This document shows, in pieces, positions 26,818 through 37,200 of a DNA stretch of 64,000 nt; within the stretch, counting starts at the first letter, position 1, and every line of letters starts with the position of its first letter. The position numbers were made by a program, and so were the translations under genes. This DNA comes from Kalmusia sp. IMI 367209. Lineage: Eukaryota; Ascomycota; Dothideomycetes; Pleosporales; Didymosphaeriaceae. The stretch is taken from the NCBI GenBank assembly GCA_027946365.1, contig JAPEUQ010000012.1, positions 1 to 64,000 of the forward strand. Reading direction: 5' to 3'. A model generated the notes under the pieces. The model worked only from the letters and a program-made list of their open reading frames with translations, searched no databases and was not told the origin of the DNA.

Positions 26818-28506
26818 ATGACAGACGAGGAAAGTTGCGCTGCTCCTCTGTCTTCTCCTCACGGAGAAATGTATGAGAAGGCAGCTTCTGAACAAGATTT
26901 CTCCCATGCCTCAGCGTCATCTACATGCCACCAAATGATGGATGAGTTTATACCACGACCACCGACAGAAGACGAGATTAAAGATTTACCTCATGTCATG
27001 ACGAATATACCCATTACTGCCTGGCTGCTGGTGTTTATTGGCTCCGCAGCAGCGTTTGCTAGATATGGCGTATCAACTACTTTTCGTACGTTTTACAGGC
27101 CTGATATATTGTACCCTCTAATTCGACCAGAAAACTATATCCAGAACCCACCCGGGAACTCGCAACTTCCTGGTGCTCTAGGCTTAGGCCAAGCAAAAGC
27201 CACGACTATCACGAGCATTTTCTCGGCTTTCGTGTTCCTCACACCACTCCCACTAGGAATTCTTTCAGACGGATGGCTTGGCCGATACAGAACGATGATA
27301 CTCAGTCTCGGGCTTCTACTCTTAGGATATAGTGTTTTAGTGGTCACGGCTATTCCAGCTTCCTTTCGGCATGGAGATAGCCTTGGGGGTTTGATAGCCT
27401 CTATGTTGCTCGTAGGCCTTGGTCAGGGCGGATTGTCCGCTGTCATGTTTGTTTTCATTGGTGATCAAATCCCAGATAATGGGATGATCGTCCAGAAAAG
27501 CCCCAAGGGAAAATCCGTGATACAAGATCGCAGCATCAGCATTCAATTCGTCTTCAACATTTATTTCTGGGCAACTAATCTGGCTTCTCTTTCAATTATA
27601 GGAACAACCATGATGGAGAGGGTCAGCTTTTGGTCCGCTTACTTGATGCCAACTGGTATTTTGGCTATCAGTATCGTACCTCTACTCTTATGGAGCTCGC
27701 GTCTTACCAGACCCCGACTTCAAAAGAACGTTCTGCGCGAAACCCTGCGAGTGGTGTATATCGCTTGTCGGAATAGGTTTCGTCTTTCTGCTGCCGTTCA
27801 AGCTCACCATTGCGACTCGGTCTTTGTAGACGAGCTTCGCAGCGGTTTAAACGCATGCCAAGTCATGATCGCTTTTGTTATTTTTTGGCTCTGCTACAAC
27901 CAGCTCTTCAGCAACATCGTCTCTCAAGCTGGTCAGATGGAACGAGTTGGGGTTTCCAACGACACAATAGTGTTTCTTAACGTCGCTGCCGTTGTTGTTC
28001 TGAGCCCTCTCATCCAGAGTTTACAAGCCTTACTCAGACGTTACAGGCTTTCATTCGGTCCTATACGGCGCATTACGGTAGGATTTGTTCTTACCGCAAT
28101 GGCCATTGCATACGCTGCTGGCTTGCAGAAACTGATCTATTCTCGCGGACCTTGCTACTCTCGACCTCTGGACTGTTCAGCAGCATATCAAAATGGTCAT
28201 TTACGGCCCAACAAAGTCAACATTTGGCTTCAGGCGCCAATTCATGTTCTTCTAGGCGCCGGAGAGATTTTGGCATATGTTTCAATGACAGAATATGCAT
28301 ATGCTCTATCTCCTCATAACATGAAGGCGTTTATTCAGGCACTGAATCAACTGACTGTAGCGCTAGGCTCTGCACTCTGTACAGCACTAGGACCGGCATC
28401 TCGAGACCCGTGGCTTATCACATTGTATAGTTGCTTGTCAGGCGTAATGGGGCTCAGTGCTGTACTCTTCTGGCTGGTGTTCAGGAGATACGACGATAGA
28501 GAGTAG
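26818..28506 (+). CDS. PTR/POT-family peptide transporter, atypical
   Basis: An intron-free frame of 562 residues with about 12 hydrophobic helices, a member of the PTR2/POT (SLC15-like) family that moves di- and tripeptides or related molecules with protons across membranes. Landmarks: a hydrophilic N-terminus of about 65 residues, then helix 1; LSDGWLGRYRTM; a GDQ segment followed by a long intracellular stretch, then FNIYFWATNLASLS, matching the family FYWxxNxGSL region; and near the C-terminus PIHVLLGAGEILAYVSMTEYAYALSP, matching the PQYxLIxxGEIFxSITGLEFAYxxAP region. The ATG at 26,818 is preferred over the in-frame one at 26,743 because the extra 25 residues are not family-like. Odd: the ExxER proton-coupling motif of helix 1 reads GSAAA. 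It may export or import a cluster product or its breakdown peptides (inference). Confidence 0.85.
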   Translation: MTDEESCAAPLSSPHGEMYEKAASEQDFSHASASSTCHQMMDEFIPRPPTEDEIKDLPHVMTNIPITAWLLVFIGSAAAFARYGVSTTFRTFYRPDILYPLIRPENYIQNPPGNSQLPGALGLGQAKATTITSIFSAFVFLTPLPLGILSDGWLGRYRTMILSLGLLLLGYSVLVVTAIPASFRHGDSLGGLIASMLLVGLGQGGLSAVMFVFIGDQIPDNGMIVQKSPKGKSVIQDRSISIQFVFNIYFWATNLASLSIIGTTMMERVSFWSAYLMPTGILAISIVPLLLWSSRLTRPRLQKNVLRETLRVVYIACRNRFRLSAAVQAHHCDSVFVDELRSGLNACQVMIAFVIFWLCYNQLFSNIVSQAGQMERVGVSNDTIVFLNVAAVVVLSPLIQSLQALLRRYRLSFGPIRRITVGFVLTAMAIAYAAGLQKLIYSRGPCYSRPLDCSAAYQNGHLRPNKVNIWLQAPIHVLLGAGEILAYVSMTEYAYALSPHNMKAFIQALNQLTVALGSALCTALGPASRDPWLITLYSCLSGVMGLSAVLFWLVFRRYDDRE

Positions 28507-29357
28507 AGAAGCTACGAATAATGCGTCGTCGCGTACTGTTTACAAGGAAAATTAAGTGAGGGGTAGTTTAGCAACGGGGATAGTTACTAGGGTCTGGACG
28601 GCGTGGGCAGGCCGCAGATCATCTCCATAACGTTTAAACAACTCGACATGAGTCTTTCCCGAACTGAAGAAACCTTATCGGACCAATCGCCCAAAATAAG
28701 TACATTTGTTCCCATGCGTGTTATCTGTGCGACCGGAAATTAGCCAGAGATCAGTGTGCGTGCAAATTCTACTTGTGGAAGGTATGAGCCCCATGTAGCG
28801 CTTGTATGAACGTTGTGCCACAGTGCAGCATTACGACCAAGACATGGAGACCTTGGCCACCCACCCACCCCACTGTGTCACCCCACAGGCAGAGACCGGA
28901 GACCGAAACTCACATGTGAGACGGCAGACATCAGAAGTCGAAGATCACATATGTGCAGCAGGTAATATGAAATTTGGAGAACACGTCAATCAAGTATGCG
29001 GCTGAGTGGCACTGCTTGATGAATAGCGGAACGTTGTTCGATACCGAATAAATTCACATATAACGATTAGCCCGGCCCTCTTGGCTGCAGAAAAAGGCAT
29101 ACGCTTGTATAGCTGCCTTTTGAAGGGAGTTAGAGCAACTAAGTGATTACTAGTCAATAGAGTAGCAAATTATAAGGCGAAATCATCTGAATCTAAGAGA
29201 GCTGGGCTGATCGTTATATGTGAATTTTTACGGTAACAATATGTCAATGCATTGGTTTGGAGCGAGGGCATGGTGTGTGGCGTGAAAATTTAAATACACG
29301 AAAGGGCGTTTCCCTGTTCAGGTCTGTAGGCGAACAAGGCGAACAAGGCAAACAACC
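28507..29357. other. Convergent 3' intergenic region
   Basis: The transporter and the UstYa-type gene end towards each other here. Apart from the MITE-like element at 29,042-29,235 and a short GCGAACAAG direct repeat near 29,330-29,345, I see no gene. Confidence 0.6.
29042..29235. mobile_element. MITE-like element with about 41-bp terminal inverted repeats
   Basis: The ends at 29,042-29,082 and 29,195-29,235 are reverse complements with few mismatches (AATTCACATATAACGAT on one side mirrors ATCGTTATATGTGAATT on the other). The whole unit is 194 bp with no coding capacity, fitting a miniature inverted-repeat transposable element. A target-site duplication is not clear. It is not heavily RIP-mutated, unlike the block on the left. 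A transcriptional hairpin/terminator role for the two converging genes is an alternative. Confidence 0.65.
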
Positions 29358-30351
29358 CTAGCTCTTATTGTCAAACGGCCCTGGCTTGACGAAATACTCC
29401 CCTTTGGATAACATGCGTTCACGAGCCCACTTGTCTAGCTTCTCCCAATTAGTGCAAGCCTGCTGGGAGTTGGACCTCAACTCTTTACTTGGCCAAGATC
29501 CGTCTGCTGCAATCCAATAACCTGCATACAAAGAAGAATCTGCCTTGCACATAAGCGTGCGTCGCAGCGATTCGATGCAGTGCACTATAATCGAAGTTAG
29601 CTTTGCGCATGTTTCAATGGTTGGGCATCTACCTTGATGGTAGGTGTTGAAAGCCTCCTGCTCTTCAGTCATATTTGGAAAATAATAATCCTTGTGCATG
29701 TTCTTTCGGAGCCCGTCCTGCAGAAGACATTAATTAATCTGCGACCCTGTTATGACGCATGGGTGCAATGCCGAGCACTCACTAGGCAATGGAGCTCATG
29801 GTATGTAGCCAGAACGGCGGGATGACCTCCATCAGAGAGTTCCACTAGGTCATCGCTGAAATCCGCATGTGCTTGCATCAGATCCTCTTTGCTGGCTCTG
29901 ACATTTGATGCTACCTGGATTAGCAGCGTTTCATGATTATAATTTCCATGCATAACCTACGTTGTAAAAGATGGTGCCAATGGGTGTCTATGTCTTCTGG
30001 CTTGCCGAAATATCTTTCATCAAACTCATGGAACAAGAGTGGGTGAAGTTCGTGTGCGATGGCATTGTTGGCAGGAGCTATGCGTTTGTTAGAATGATGA
30101 CGTTTCGCAAGATGGCTTCGAGATCGCAGATTACAGTAAGGCTTTGGTATGCGCCAGATACTCTGGTATACCAACAGAGGCAGTGTGATGAGAATATATA
30201 TCGATGCGAGAATATTGAAACCAAGTTGGAATCGACGAAAACGCGGTGATTGTTTGCTGCGGTTGACACTTAGGTCATTCAAGAGGGGCTGATAAGACTC
30301 AGAGGAATCCGTAGAGGAATCCATAGAAGCCTTCATGTAAATTTTCTCCAT
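29358..30351 (-). CDS. UstYa-family (DUF3328) oxidase
   Basis: Four exons (29,961-30,351; 29,783-29,910; 29,633-29,717; 29,358-29,584) joined by GT-AG introns of 50, 65 and 48 nt give 276 residues. UstYa-family enzymes carry out oxidative cyclisation of ribosomal peptides (ustiloxin, asperipin, phomopsin) and, in some NRPS clusters, hydroxylation, chlorination or rearrangement. The layout is typical: a short cytoplasmic tail with YQPLL, one membrane helix (FNILASIYILITLPLLVY), then a lumenal domain with both HxxHC motifs, YHELHC at the exon 2/3 junction and YHQVHC, which is only complete after the third intron is removed. Both motifs are intact. The start at 30,351 is a choice; ATGs at 30,336 and 30,324 are also possible. 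It is divergent from the repeat-containing precursor gene, the arrangement seen in fungal RiPP loci. Localisation is probably ER/Golgi membrane. Confidence 0.88.
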
Positions 30352-30934
30352 GATAAGAGGTATGATTAGCAAGAAAATTATTCGATAGTTTGGAGGGAAA
30401 GTACGATGGTGAAATATGGATTTTGAATGGTGAATCATGACTTAGATCCCCCGGCCATCGAGTGCCGCGGAGGATCGACAAACTGACCACGACTGATCGA
30501 AACCGGTGGCGAAGCATACCCAAGGCAACTGTCACTTTATCAGCTTCCTTTTCTGTCATTGAATGCTGGTGATTCATTACGCAGCTGCATACCGAGCCTC
30601 TCGACGCTCACGAAGAACCCTCAAGATCGGGACGATGCCTGTTTGCCCCGCCCTGATCGCGCTTCATGCAGAGCAGGCGCTCAATCACTTATTACTTTGG
30701 TCCCTACGAGGGTGGCAACTACGTGCGGCAGGCACAAACCAGTAAGCTAATCTAGTTGCGCAACGATGGGCGTAATCTAGAAATCAAGAATCACTACAAA
30801 TAGGCCCGAATCTTCCTCTACTGTAACATCTCAATTCTTTTCTCTACCATCCAAACTCAATAGTGTGCACCTATCCTCTGGATTTGGTACCCTTCACTTG
30901 TCGGTTCTTGTTCACGCCTAAGACATTCGGCAAG
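30352..30934. promoter_or_regulatory. Bidirectional promoter of the RiPP pair
   Basis: 583 bp separate the two divergent starts. On the precursor side a pyrimidine-rich tract (about 30,810-30,860) precedes the ATG, as is common for expressed fungal genes, with a TATA-like ACAAATAGG near 30,796. No transcription-factor site can be assigned. Open frames inside are not supported. Confidence 0.5.
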
Positions 30935-31308
30935 ATGCAGTCATACATACTGTTTGTGGTACTAGGGCTACTTCAGAGCAGCACTACTGCCTCTCCAATG
31001 GGTATTTTGCTACAAGAAACCACATGTCTTCTAACATGCGCTTATAGACCACAGACAATATCAACACTCGCACCTCTTCAGAGTTCATGCTATCCAATGC
31101 TGATGGTGCTAGTGTCCGACGTACGGCACCAGAGCTGATCCTACCCGATGCTGGCTTGGTTACGGAGTCAAAGGATCGTCGCGCTGCTCCAAAAGTGATC
31201 CTCCCCGATGCCGGCTTGAGTACCGGGGAGAAGCATCGTCGCACTGCTCCGGAGGTCATCCTTCCTAACGCTGGTATTAAGGAATCATTGAAGATGATAA
31301 GGGATTAG
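30935..31308 (+). CDS. Secreted repeat precursor peptide (RiPP/KEP type)
   Basis: Two exons (30,935-31,001 and 31,055-31,308, with a 53-nt GT-AG intron containing the branch-like CTAAC) give 106 residues. Residues 1-20 are a classic signal peptide (hydrophobic ILFVVLGLL, then small residues and ASP). A spacer of about 24 residues follows, then three imperfect repeats, each preceded by the dibasic RR: RR-TAPELILPDAGL, RR-AAPKVILPDAGL and RR-TAPEVILPNAGI, with variable acidic/polar linkers. This is the layout of Kex2-processed repeat proteins that feed fungal dikaritin RiPPs. It faces a UstYa-type gene across a shared promoter. The consensus core contains no Tyr, Phe, Trp or Cys, unlike characterised dikaritin cores. 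The alternative is an unmodified secreted peptide. No homologue is recognised. Confidence 0.85.
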
Positions 31309-33690
31309 CATTTGGCCTGTGTAGCTCGGCCACAGTTCGCTCTGGAGAACGTCCTCAATATCGCGTGGTTTTGATTGGACTATCTCTTCTTCGGGGATAC
31401 AGCGTTATGGACTTGCTGGGATCGATGAGTTTTGTGTCGAGTCTGTGGAAGTTGAGAAGGCGTAAGGCAAGCTGTGAGGCATACCCCAGTGACGCTTGAA
31501 TTGGGTGAAGTGCCTCGACAGGCAAATTTGACAAGTATGCCTTCGACAACATAAGTACTGAAGAATTTCGACTCGATGGAAATATCTTGATTGAATGATT
31601 GTGTTTCAGTGAGCAGTTTCATCAGTTAATAATGATATCTGTCGTTTCCGTTGATTCAAATTGCGTTAGTAGAATTGTACTTAAAAGGCGAGAGGATTGG
31701 ACTTCGTCTTGATGCCGTTTTCCCTTGGCCTGCTTCATGGCGGGGAAGGGTTGGGTTCGTAGACGCTTCCTTGGTCCTCCGGTCGATGTATGATTCTCAG
31801 GGTCCCGACTGCGCTTCTTTGTCTCGAGGGGCTCGTGAGTGGGCTTATCCAGGACTCGAGAAATTCTTCAACATACCTACTGCTTTAGTGAGTATCGAGC
31901 TTTCAGTTTAGTATCTGTCCGAGATTTAGGGCTCTTATCAGTCGCTGCTCGTATGCGATCACTGCGTCTCGTAGCTTTGCGGATAGCCTGGACTGCGAAG
32001 GTCAGAATGGTTGTGCGGCACGGTAGGAGTTGCGACGGTATACCCTCCTTCCTCTGGGTTGGGATACGGCGCCTCTTCTGAGCGGCCGGGGGTGATGAAC
32101 AACTGGCCATGGTGAAAAGGAATCGCGGGATCGAATCGTTTGTATGTTGCCGCCGAGTTTGAAATGGAGGATTTGCTAGCGTGGGATTCAGAATGCGAGC
32201 CCGCAGGCAGCAGTTGGGAAACGCCAAGCAAGCGAAACGCGCTAGTCCTAATACGTTTCCGTGACCGCTGGTCTCCTCCGACTACCACTTCTGGTTCTGC
32301 ATCGACATAGTCTTTTCAACAAAGATTCGCTATAGTAAAGCGGATTTAGTCACTGTTTTTTATTCGCAATATTACTTAGAAAGAATTCTTCTTCATGTGT
32401 AGCTACGTCGCCACACCTGCTTTCGCATCATACGGGATAGCTCTCAGATATGCTTGTCCCACTCATGAAATTGCCTTCACACATGCGGAATAATTTCCAG
32501 TGACTTCACCATGTTAGAGTGTAATATATGCTATATCGACAAACCGCACTTATCAGGCTAACAGTTTAGATCATCACCAACCTCTGTTCTACCCACCATT
32601 TCATCAACGATTCTTTCAGGTCAACATCACCAATATCATCAAACATTGTAAAGTTTATGAATTTCGCTACAGTTATGCTTTAGCCTACTGCACTCAGCAA
32701 GAAAAACGCTTCAAATTCTCCCTAGTGGACCCAGCTTCAAGAGAAAGCCCTTCGGCCGCGCTTGCGAGCCGAGTCTTCTTCGGAGCCCGTTCGCATGAAT
32801 GGCCATCACGCAGCTAGCCCATGTTATAGCCTCTATCATGAGGCCAAGGGGTAAAAGCCCTCGTGGAGTTACCGAAAGGACTCATCGAGCGGTCTCGAGC
32901 TATCCTAATTCTCGACTAGCAGCGTGGCGAGGATTCATGCGAGGAGCCCCAGAGGCGGACTCGCGATTGGGCGCAACCCGACTCCAACTCTCTCTAGTCC
33001 ATATGATAGGCTCTGCCATGAACTCCTGGAGCGAGGATACCCCCGCGGATCTGTTGATGAGACCTGTCAGCACGCAGTCTCGAGCTCTTATCATGATCCT
33101 CGCTGGACTGTATCTGTCTCATCAACGTATCCCTCATCTCTCATGACAAATCATGAATCGAGACCTCTCAATGTAGCCTGCTCACATGAATTTTTGCTGC
33201 GCTTTCTCTGTGACCGTCGCCTGCATAAATGCATCCTGCGATTCTTACACCGGACGTTGCCGCTACCACCCTCCAAACACCAGGTGAGGTGTGCCTGGAA
33301 ACTGCGCCTCCTGACTGAGGGCCTTACGGGAAATTGTTCTGGACACACTTCGTCAAGATTTTCCACGATACCCAGGGGAATGGCCGGCTTCGTCCACCTT
33401 AAAGTCGCAGTTGTTCCGGCATGCATGAATCTCCGCCGCCCAGTTCTACCGTCAAATTCAGCTACATCATCATCCGATCCAGCTCTTACTTGAATCCATG
33501 CATAATATACTCCAAAGATCTCTATATGACGTCTGCGCATGAAGTTGCCCCACTCCTATATACATCCTAAGCCGCTCATGAGGTCATGGCAGCGCCATGT
33601 TTGAGTCGAATTTGATCCTTCCACTTACTGTCAGCGCTCCATTAGCCAGAGACCACGTCATATCCCCTCTCTTGCCGACTTATAAGCGTA
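31309..33690. other. Unresolved region, no confident gene
   Basis: Roughly 2.4 kb of ordinary composition with open frames of 65-190 codons on both strands, none matching a family I know. On the minus strand 31,959-32,310 reads as a hydrophilic Ser/Pro/Arg-rich protein-like stretch, and 31,355-31,552 as a short Leu-rich stretch. They could be exons of one unrecognised gene or a decayed gene. On the plus strand 32,924-33,493 encodes up to 189 residues, but the frame upstream is broken by two stops. I see no convincing start, domain or splice chain. Confidence 0.4.
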
Positions 33691-34445
33691 GCATGTCGTA
33701 ATACCACGCCTCTTCGGCGGTTCAAGCTCCTCTTTAGTTATACTAGATGTTGGCTCCTATCTTAGTAGGTCAAGTAATTCGATGCCCTAGTATCTATTTT
33801 CGCATAAATATACCCTCACCCAACACAACCTTAATTCTAGGGTGATCCAATCCAGTCTCCTCGTGCGTGGACCCAGGCCAAAGTAATGGGTTCGGCGGTA
33901 AGGGTACGGAAATTACACTCTCTACTACGGCTATCACTCAGCTCGTCACTAGAGATGTAGGCTGATTTTTACCACCTAGACATGGCTCCACCTAGACATG
34001 GCTTAAATACTATCCAGTGTATTACTTATTACAGTTTTTGCCTTACTATCGAACGTAGAGGGAATAATTAGTACCTAGCTATATTTATCAATGATCTGGA
34101 TAAATGTTAAGGGTATATATAAAAGTAAGATATAGGTAATAAACTATACTACCTTCTTATCTCTCTACAAGGCTTTAAATACTTAGATGGTAGTTAGAGA
34201 AAGTGAGGTTTAGATAATAAGAGACGGATGGTTAATAGAGATGATTTAGCTAAAGCTTGTAGCCTTGGCCAAAATATAACTATATGTAACTAAGAATGTA
34301 TAGCTAAGTATTAAGTTTCCTAAATAGGCCCCTTTACTTATACTTAGGGGCTATATAGATTCAATTTTAGACCTTCTAATATATATTTAGAATTAGATTA
34401 AATATCTCTAAGAGTAACTTATTTTTAGTTTAGGCTAAAGTAGTG
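33690..34445. repeat. Second, smaller RIP-affected AT-rich tract
   Basis: Base composition turns TA-rich with few CpA dinucleotides, similar to the left block but less extreme. No coding potential is seen. It directly abuts the broken GH92 gene, whose N-terminal part is missing. Confidence 0.6.
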
Positions 34446-35319
34446 ATGTTGCGGTGTCTATCAATCGGTCTGCCGAGTGGCAGAAAACGTGGAGTCGCAA
34501 CACTACATCTTTGAACTTCACAGGCTTCCTGGCGCCTACATACAGGAATGGCAGCATCAAGGAAAACGATCCACTCTCGTGCGGCAGCTACGACTGGCAG
34601 TCAATCAGCTATGAAGGCGTTCCATGGGAGTACAGCTAGTCGATACCGCACGATATAGAGAGTGTGATCATGCTGATGGGTGATGCAGATATAGCTGAGA
34701 TGAGGCTAGATACAATGTTCATTCCTGGTCTGACTTAATCGAATCAAGGCGGTAACAGCGCAGGCTCTACGATCTTCAATCCTGGTAATGGTAATTTCTC
34801 CCCTATCCGGATAATGTACATCAAAAGCAAATGAACGGTGTTTCAGAACCATCCTTCATAACACCCCTCTTGTACAATTACTGGCCACAACGACAATCCA
34901 AATCCGCCAAACTATCCCGCGACCTTGTCGACCAGTACTACAACAACGGCCGCTCTGGTATACCTGGGAATGACGACGCAGGTGCAATGAGTAGCTGGCT
35001 GGTGTGGAACATGATTGGGCTGTACACTGTCGCTATTCAACCAGTGTATCTGATTCTCGCCCCACGGTTTGCAGATATTACAATAACACTCGGTAATGGC
35101 GGCGCGGTTCTGAGGATCAGCGTGAACGAAGTGGAGAGCGGGCCATATGTTCAAATTCTAAATGTAAACGGAAAACCCTGGAATAAGAGCTGCATCATTC
35201 GCGAGGATATTGTAAGGATTGATGGTCGCGATAGTACGTTGGAATTTAACATGGGTGCGGAGCCCGTGTCTTGGAATTCCGGTGAAGTACGACCTAGCCC
35301 TGGGCATGTAACGATATAA
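34446..35319 (+). pseudogene. GH92 alpha-mannosidase, C-terminal relic
   Basis: Only the C-terminal part of a glycoside hydrolase family 92 (calcium-dependent exo-alpha-mannosidase) survives. Visible signatures: SAEWQKTW and CGSYDWQSISYEGVPWEYS at 34,454-34,639, and the strongly conserved catalytic-loop relative GNDDAGAMSSWLVWNMIGLY at about 34,966-35,025, followed by the terminal beta-sandwich to a stop at 35,319. Between them the frame is interrupted by TAG at about 34,638 and TAA at about 34,737, and a frame change occurs near 34,790. About 500 N-terminal residues are absent, replaced by AT-rich DNA. The stops are C-to-T type, as RIP would make. It faces the 3' end of the NRPS. Confidence 0.85.
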
Positions 35320-35574
35320 TTAAACAGAAAGCGGAAATCATAGATTGAAAATAAAAGATAATATACTATAAAATGGTATGAGGAGAGTAATCACAGTTAG
35401 TTAAATTAAAATGATAGCAGACTTGTACTGGAAATATAATAATATTGTATGAAAAGGAATGTAGAGATTCATAAGTAAAGAATAGGTTAATTGACAAAAG
35501 GGAATAATTAATGAATGACTTAATACATATAGAAGGAGTAAATTAGTGAACGTAAACCACCAAGATTCAGCCCT
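35320..35574. other. Short 3' intergenic spacer
   Basis: A-rich 255-bp spacer between the GH92 relic and the NRPS stop codon. It should contain the NRPS polyadenylation region. No other feature is seen. Confidence 0.5.
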
Positions 35575-37200
35575 CTAGGCAATTAACAAGTACTGAAGAC
35601 GCTTCGTAGGCGCGTCTAGAATATCCTCCACATTAACCTTAAACCCCCTCTCCTTGTAGAAATCGACAAACTGCGCGGCTAGGATCCCTTCAACCCACGT
35701 CTCGAAGAAGGGGGTGTCCTCAGTGACGTTAAGTCTTCTTTGACCAAGGATGGCATCCCATGCTTCGTCGACGATTGCGACTGGGGATGGTTGATCCAGA
35801 CCTCGGTAGGTACGTTCCTCGGTAGTGCGAGCGAGAAGAGGAATTCTGGGCAGGTCGGTATGAGGAGCCGAAAGAGATGCAAGATCCACATGAGGATCGT
35901 TGCAAATACCAACCACCACATCGCACAATCTTGCGTGGACTTCGTCGGCAAACAGTCGAGTCATCAGCCCCTCTGTGAACGAAAGACTGACTTCTACCTC
36001 AGCGGATTCCTTGGGAATTGAGAAGATGAACATGTCGGAAGCGTACGTGGGCGAGCTTGAGCCACTAATTGTGCAGGTTGCGCCGTTTTCAAATGGAATG
36101 GATTCAACGACGTCATCCAAGTTCTGGTGCTGGACGATCGAGCTGAAACGAGTTGCACGTGGCCAGTTGGTGCATTCTTTGACAATCGTGGTGAAGTCTG
36201 TTGTCTCGTAGGAAAGCGCAGAAGCATAATTATTCTGGACCTGCTGAAGGAGGTCTAGGGCTGTTGTTATTTCGGCCATTGCGACGCGGACGGGGATGAT
36301 GTTCACGCAGCAACCTAGGATTCTTTCTGCCTGGTGAACGGGGACGTTTCTACCTGATACCAGTTGGCCGAAGACGACATCGTTTTCTCTTGAGAGTTGT
36401 GAGAGAACGAGAGACCACGCAGTTTTGATGACGGTGGCAAAGGTGATACCGTGCTGTGATAGCGAGCATGCCGGAACCGATCGTGAAAGTGTCCGAATAT
36501 TTTCATTGCCTGTAACAAATTGTGGTGTGGAAAAGAAGTTGGTCATATGAGATCCCTCCAGATGCTTCATCCAAAATGAATGGGCATCAGGAGTTTCGGC
36601 GGCCTTCGTGCCCTGGATGTAGCGTGAGAAACCAGGACTCTGAGATAACTCACCTCCCGCGTACGCAGCTTGGAGGTCATGGTAGATAATAGGTTGACTA
36701 ATTCCGTCGTATTGGGCGTGTGAGAGTCGCAGAATCAGGCACGATCCTTCGTCTTCTCCGCCGCTGATGTACATGAATTTGGTTAAGGTTTGGCCAAGGG
36801 AGAGATCGCGTTGCTTATCTTCCTCGATCAAGTCATCGATCTGGGTGTCGAGGCTATCCGTAGACTCGATGTGTATGAAGTCATAGGAAAGGGAGTGGAG
36901 AACAACGTTGAGGGTCTGCTGCTCATGGGCGAGGAATACAGTTCTCAAAATCGGGTGACGCTCAACGACCGCGTTACATGCAGCTGCAAGCCGACTGCTG
37001 TCCAGCAAGGTATCGAACTTGAAGGTAAAGTATGTCATGTAGCCTCGATGCTTAAGTAGATTGGAGGTAACAGCCCAGGCCTGGAACTCAGTCGCTTCAT
37101 AGAGGTCTTCAACGTTTTCCTCTGCGATGGAAGCGTGTACCAGTGTCTCGGCGAGAGAAGATGTAATATCATAGGGCATGACCAGTGTCGTATTGTCTAT
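35575..37200 (-). other. Terminal CT domain and degenerate carrier tail
   Basis: The CT domain has LSHAQYDGIS (about 36,697-36,726), the SHxxYDG form typical of fungal terminal condensation-like domains that release peptides, often by cyclisation. It is followed by about 70 residues with carrier-domain helices, but the core that should read LGGDS reads TWVEG (in FFETWVEGILAAQF, about 35,668-35,707). The attachment serine is replaced by Gly, so this carrier cannot be phosphopantetheinylated. Confidence 0.85.

Noticed and set aside
32799..33540. Open frames of 115-189 codons on both strands
   Set aside because: They overlap one another, match no family I know, and the plus-strand frame is preceded by stops; kept only as an unresolved region.
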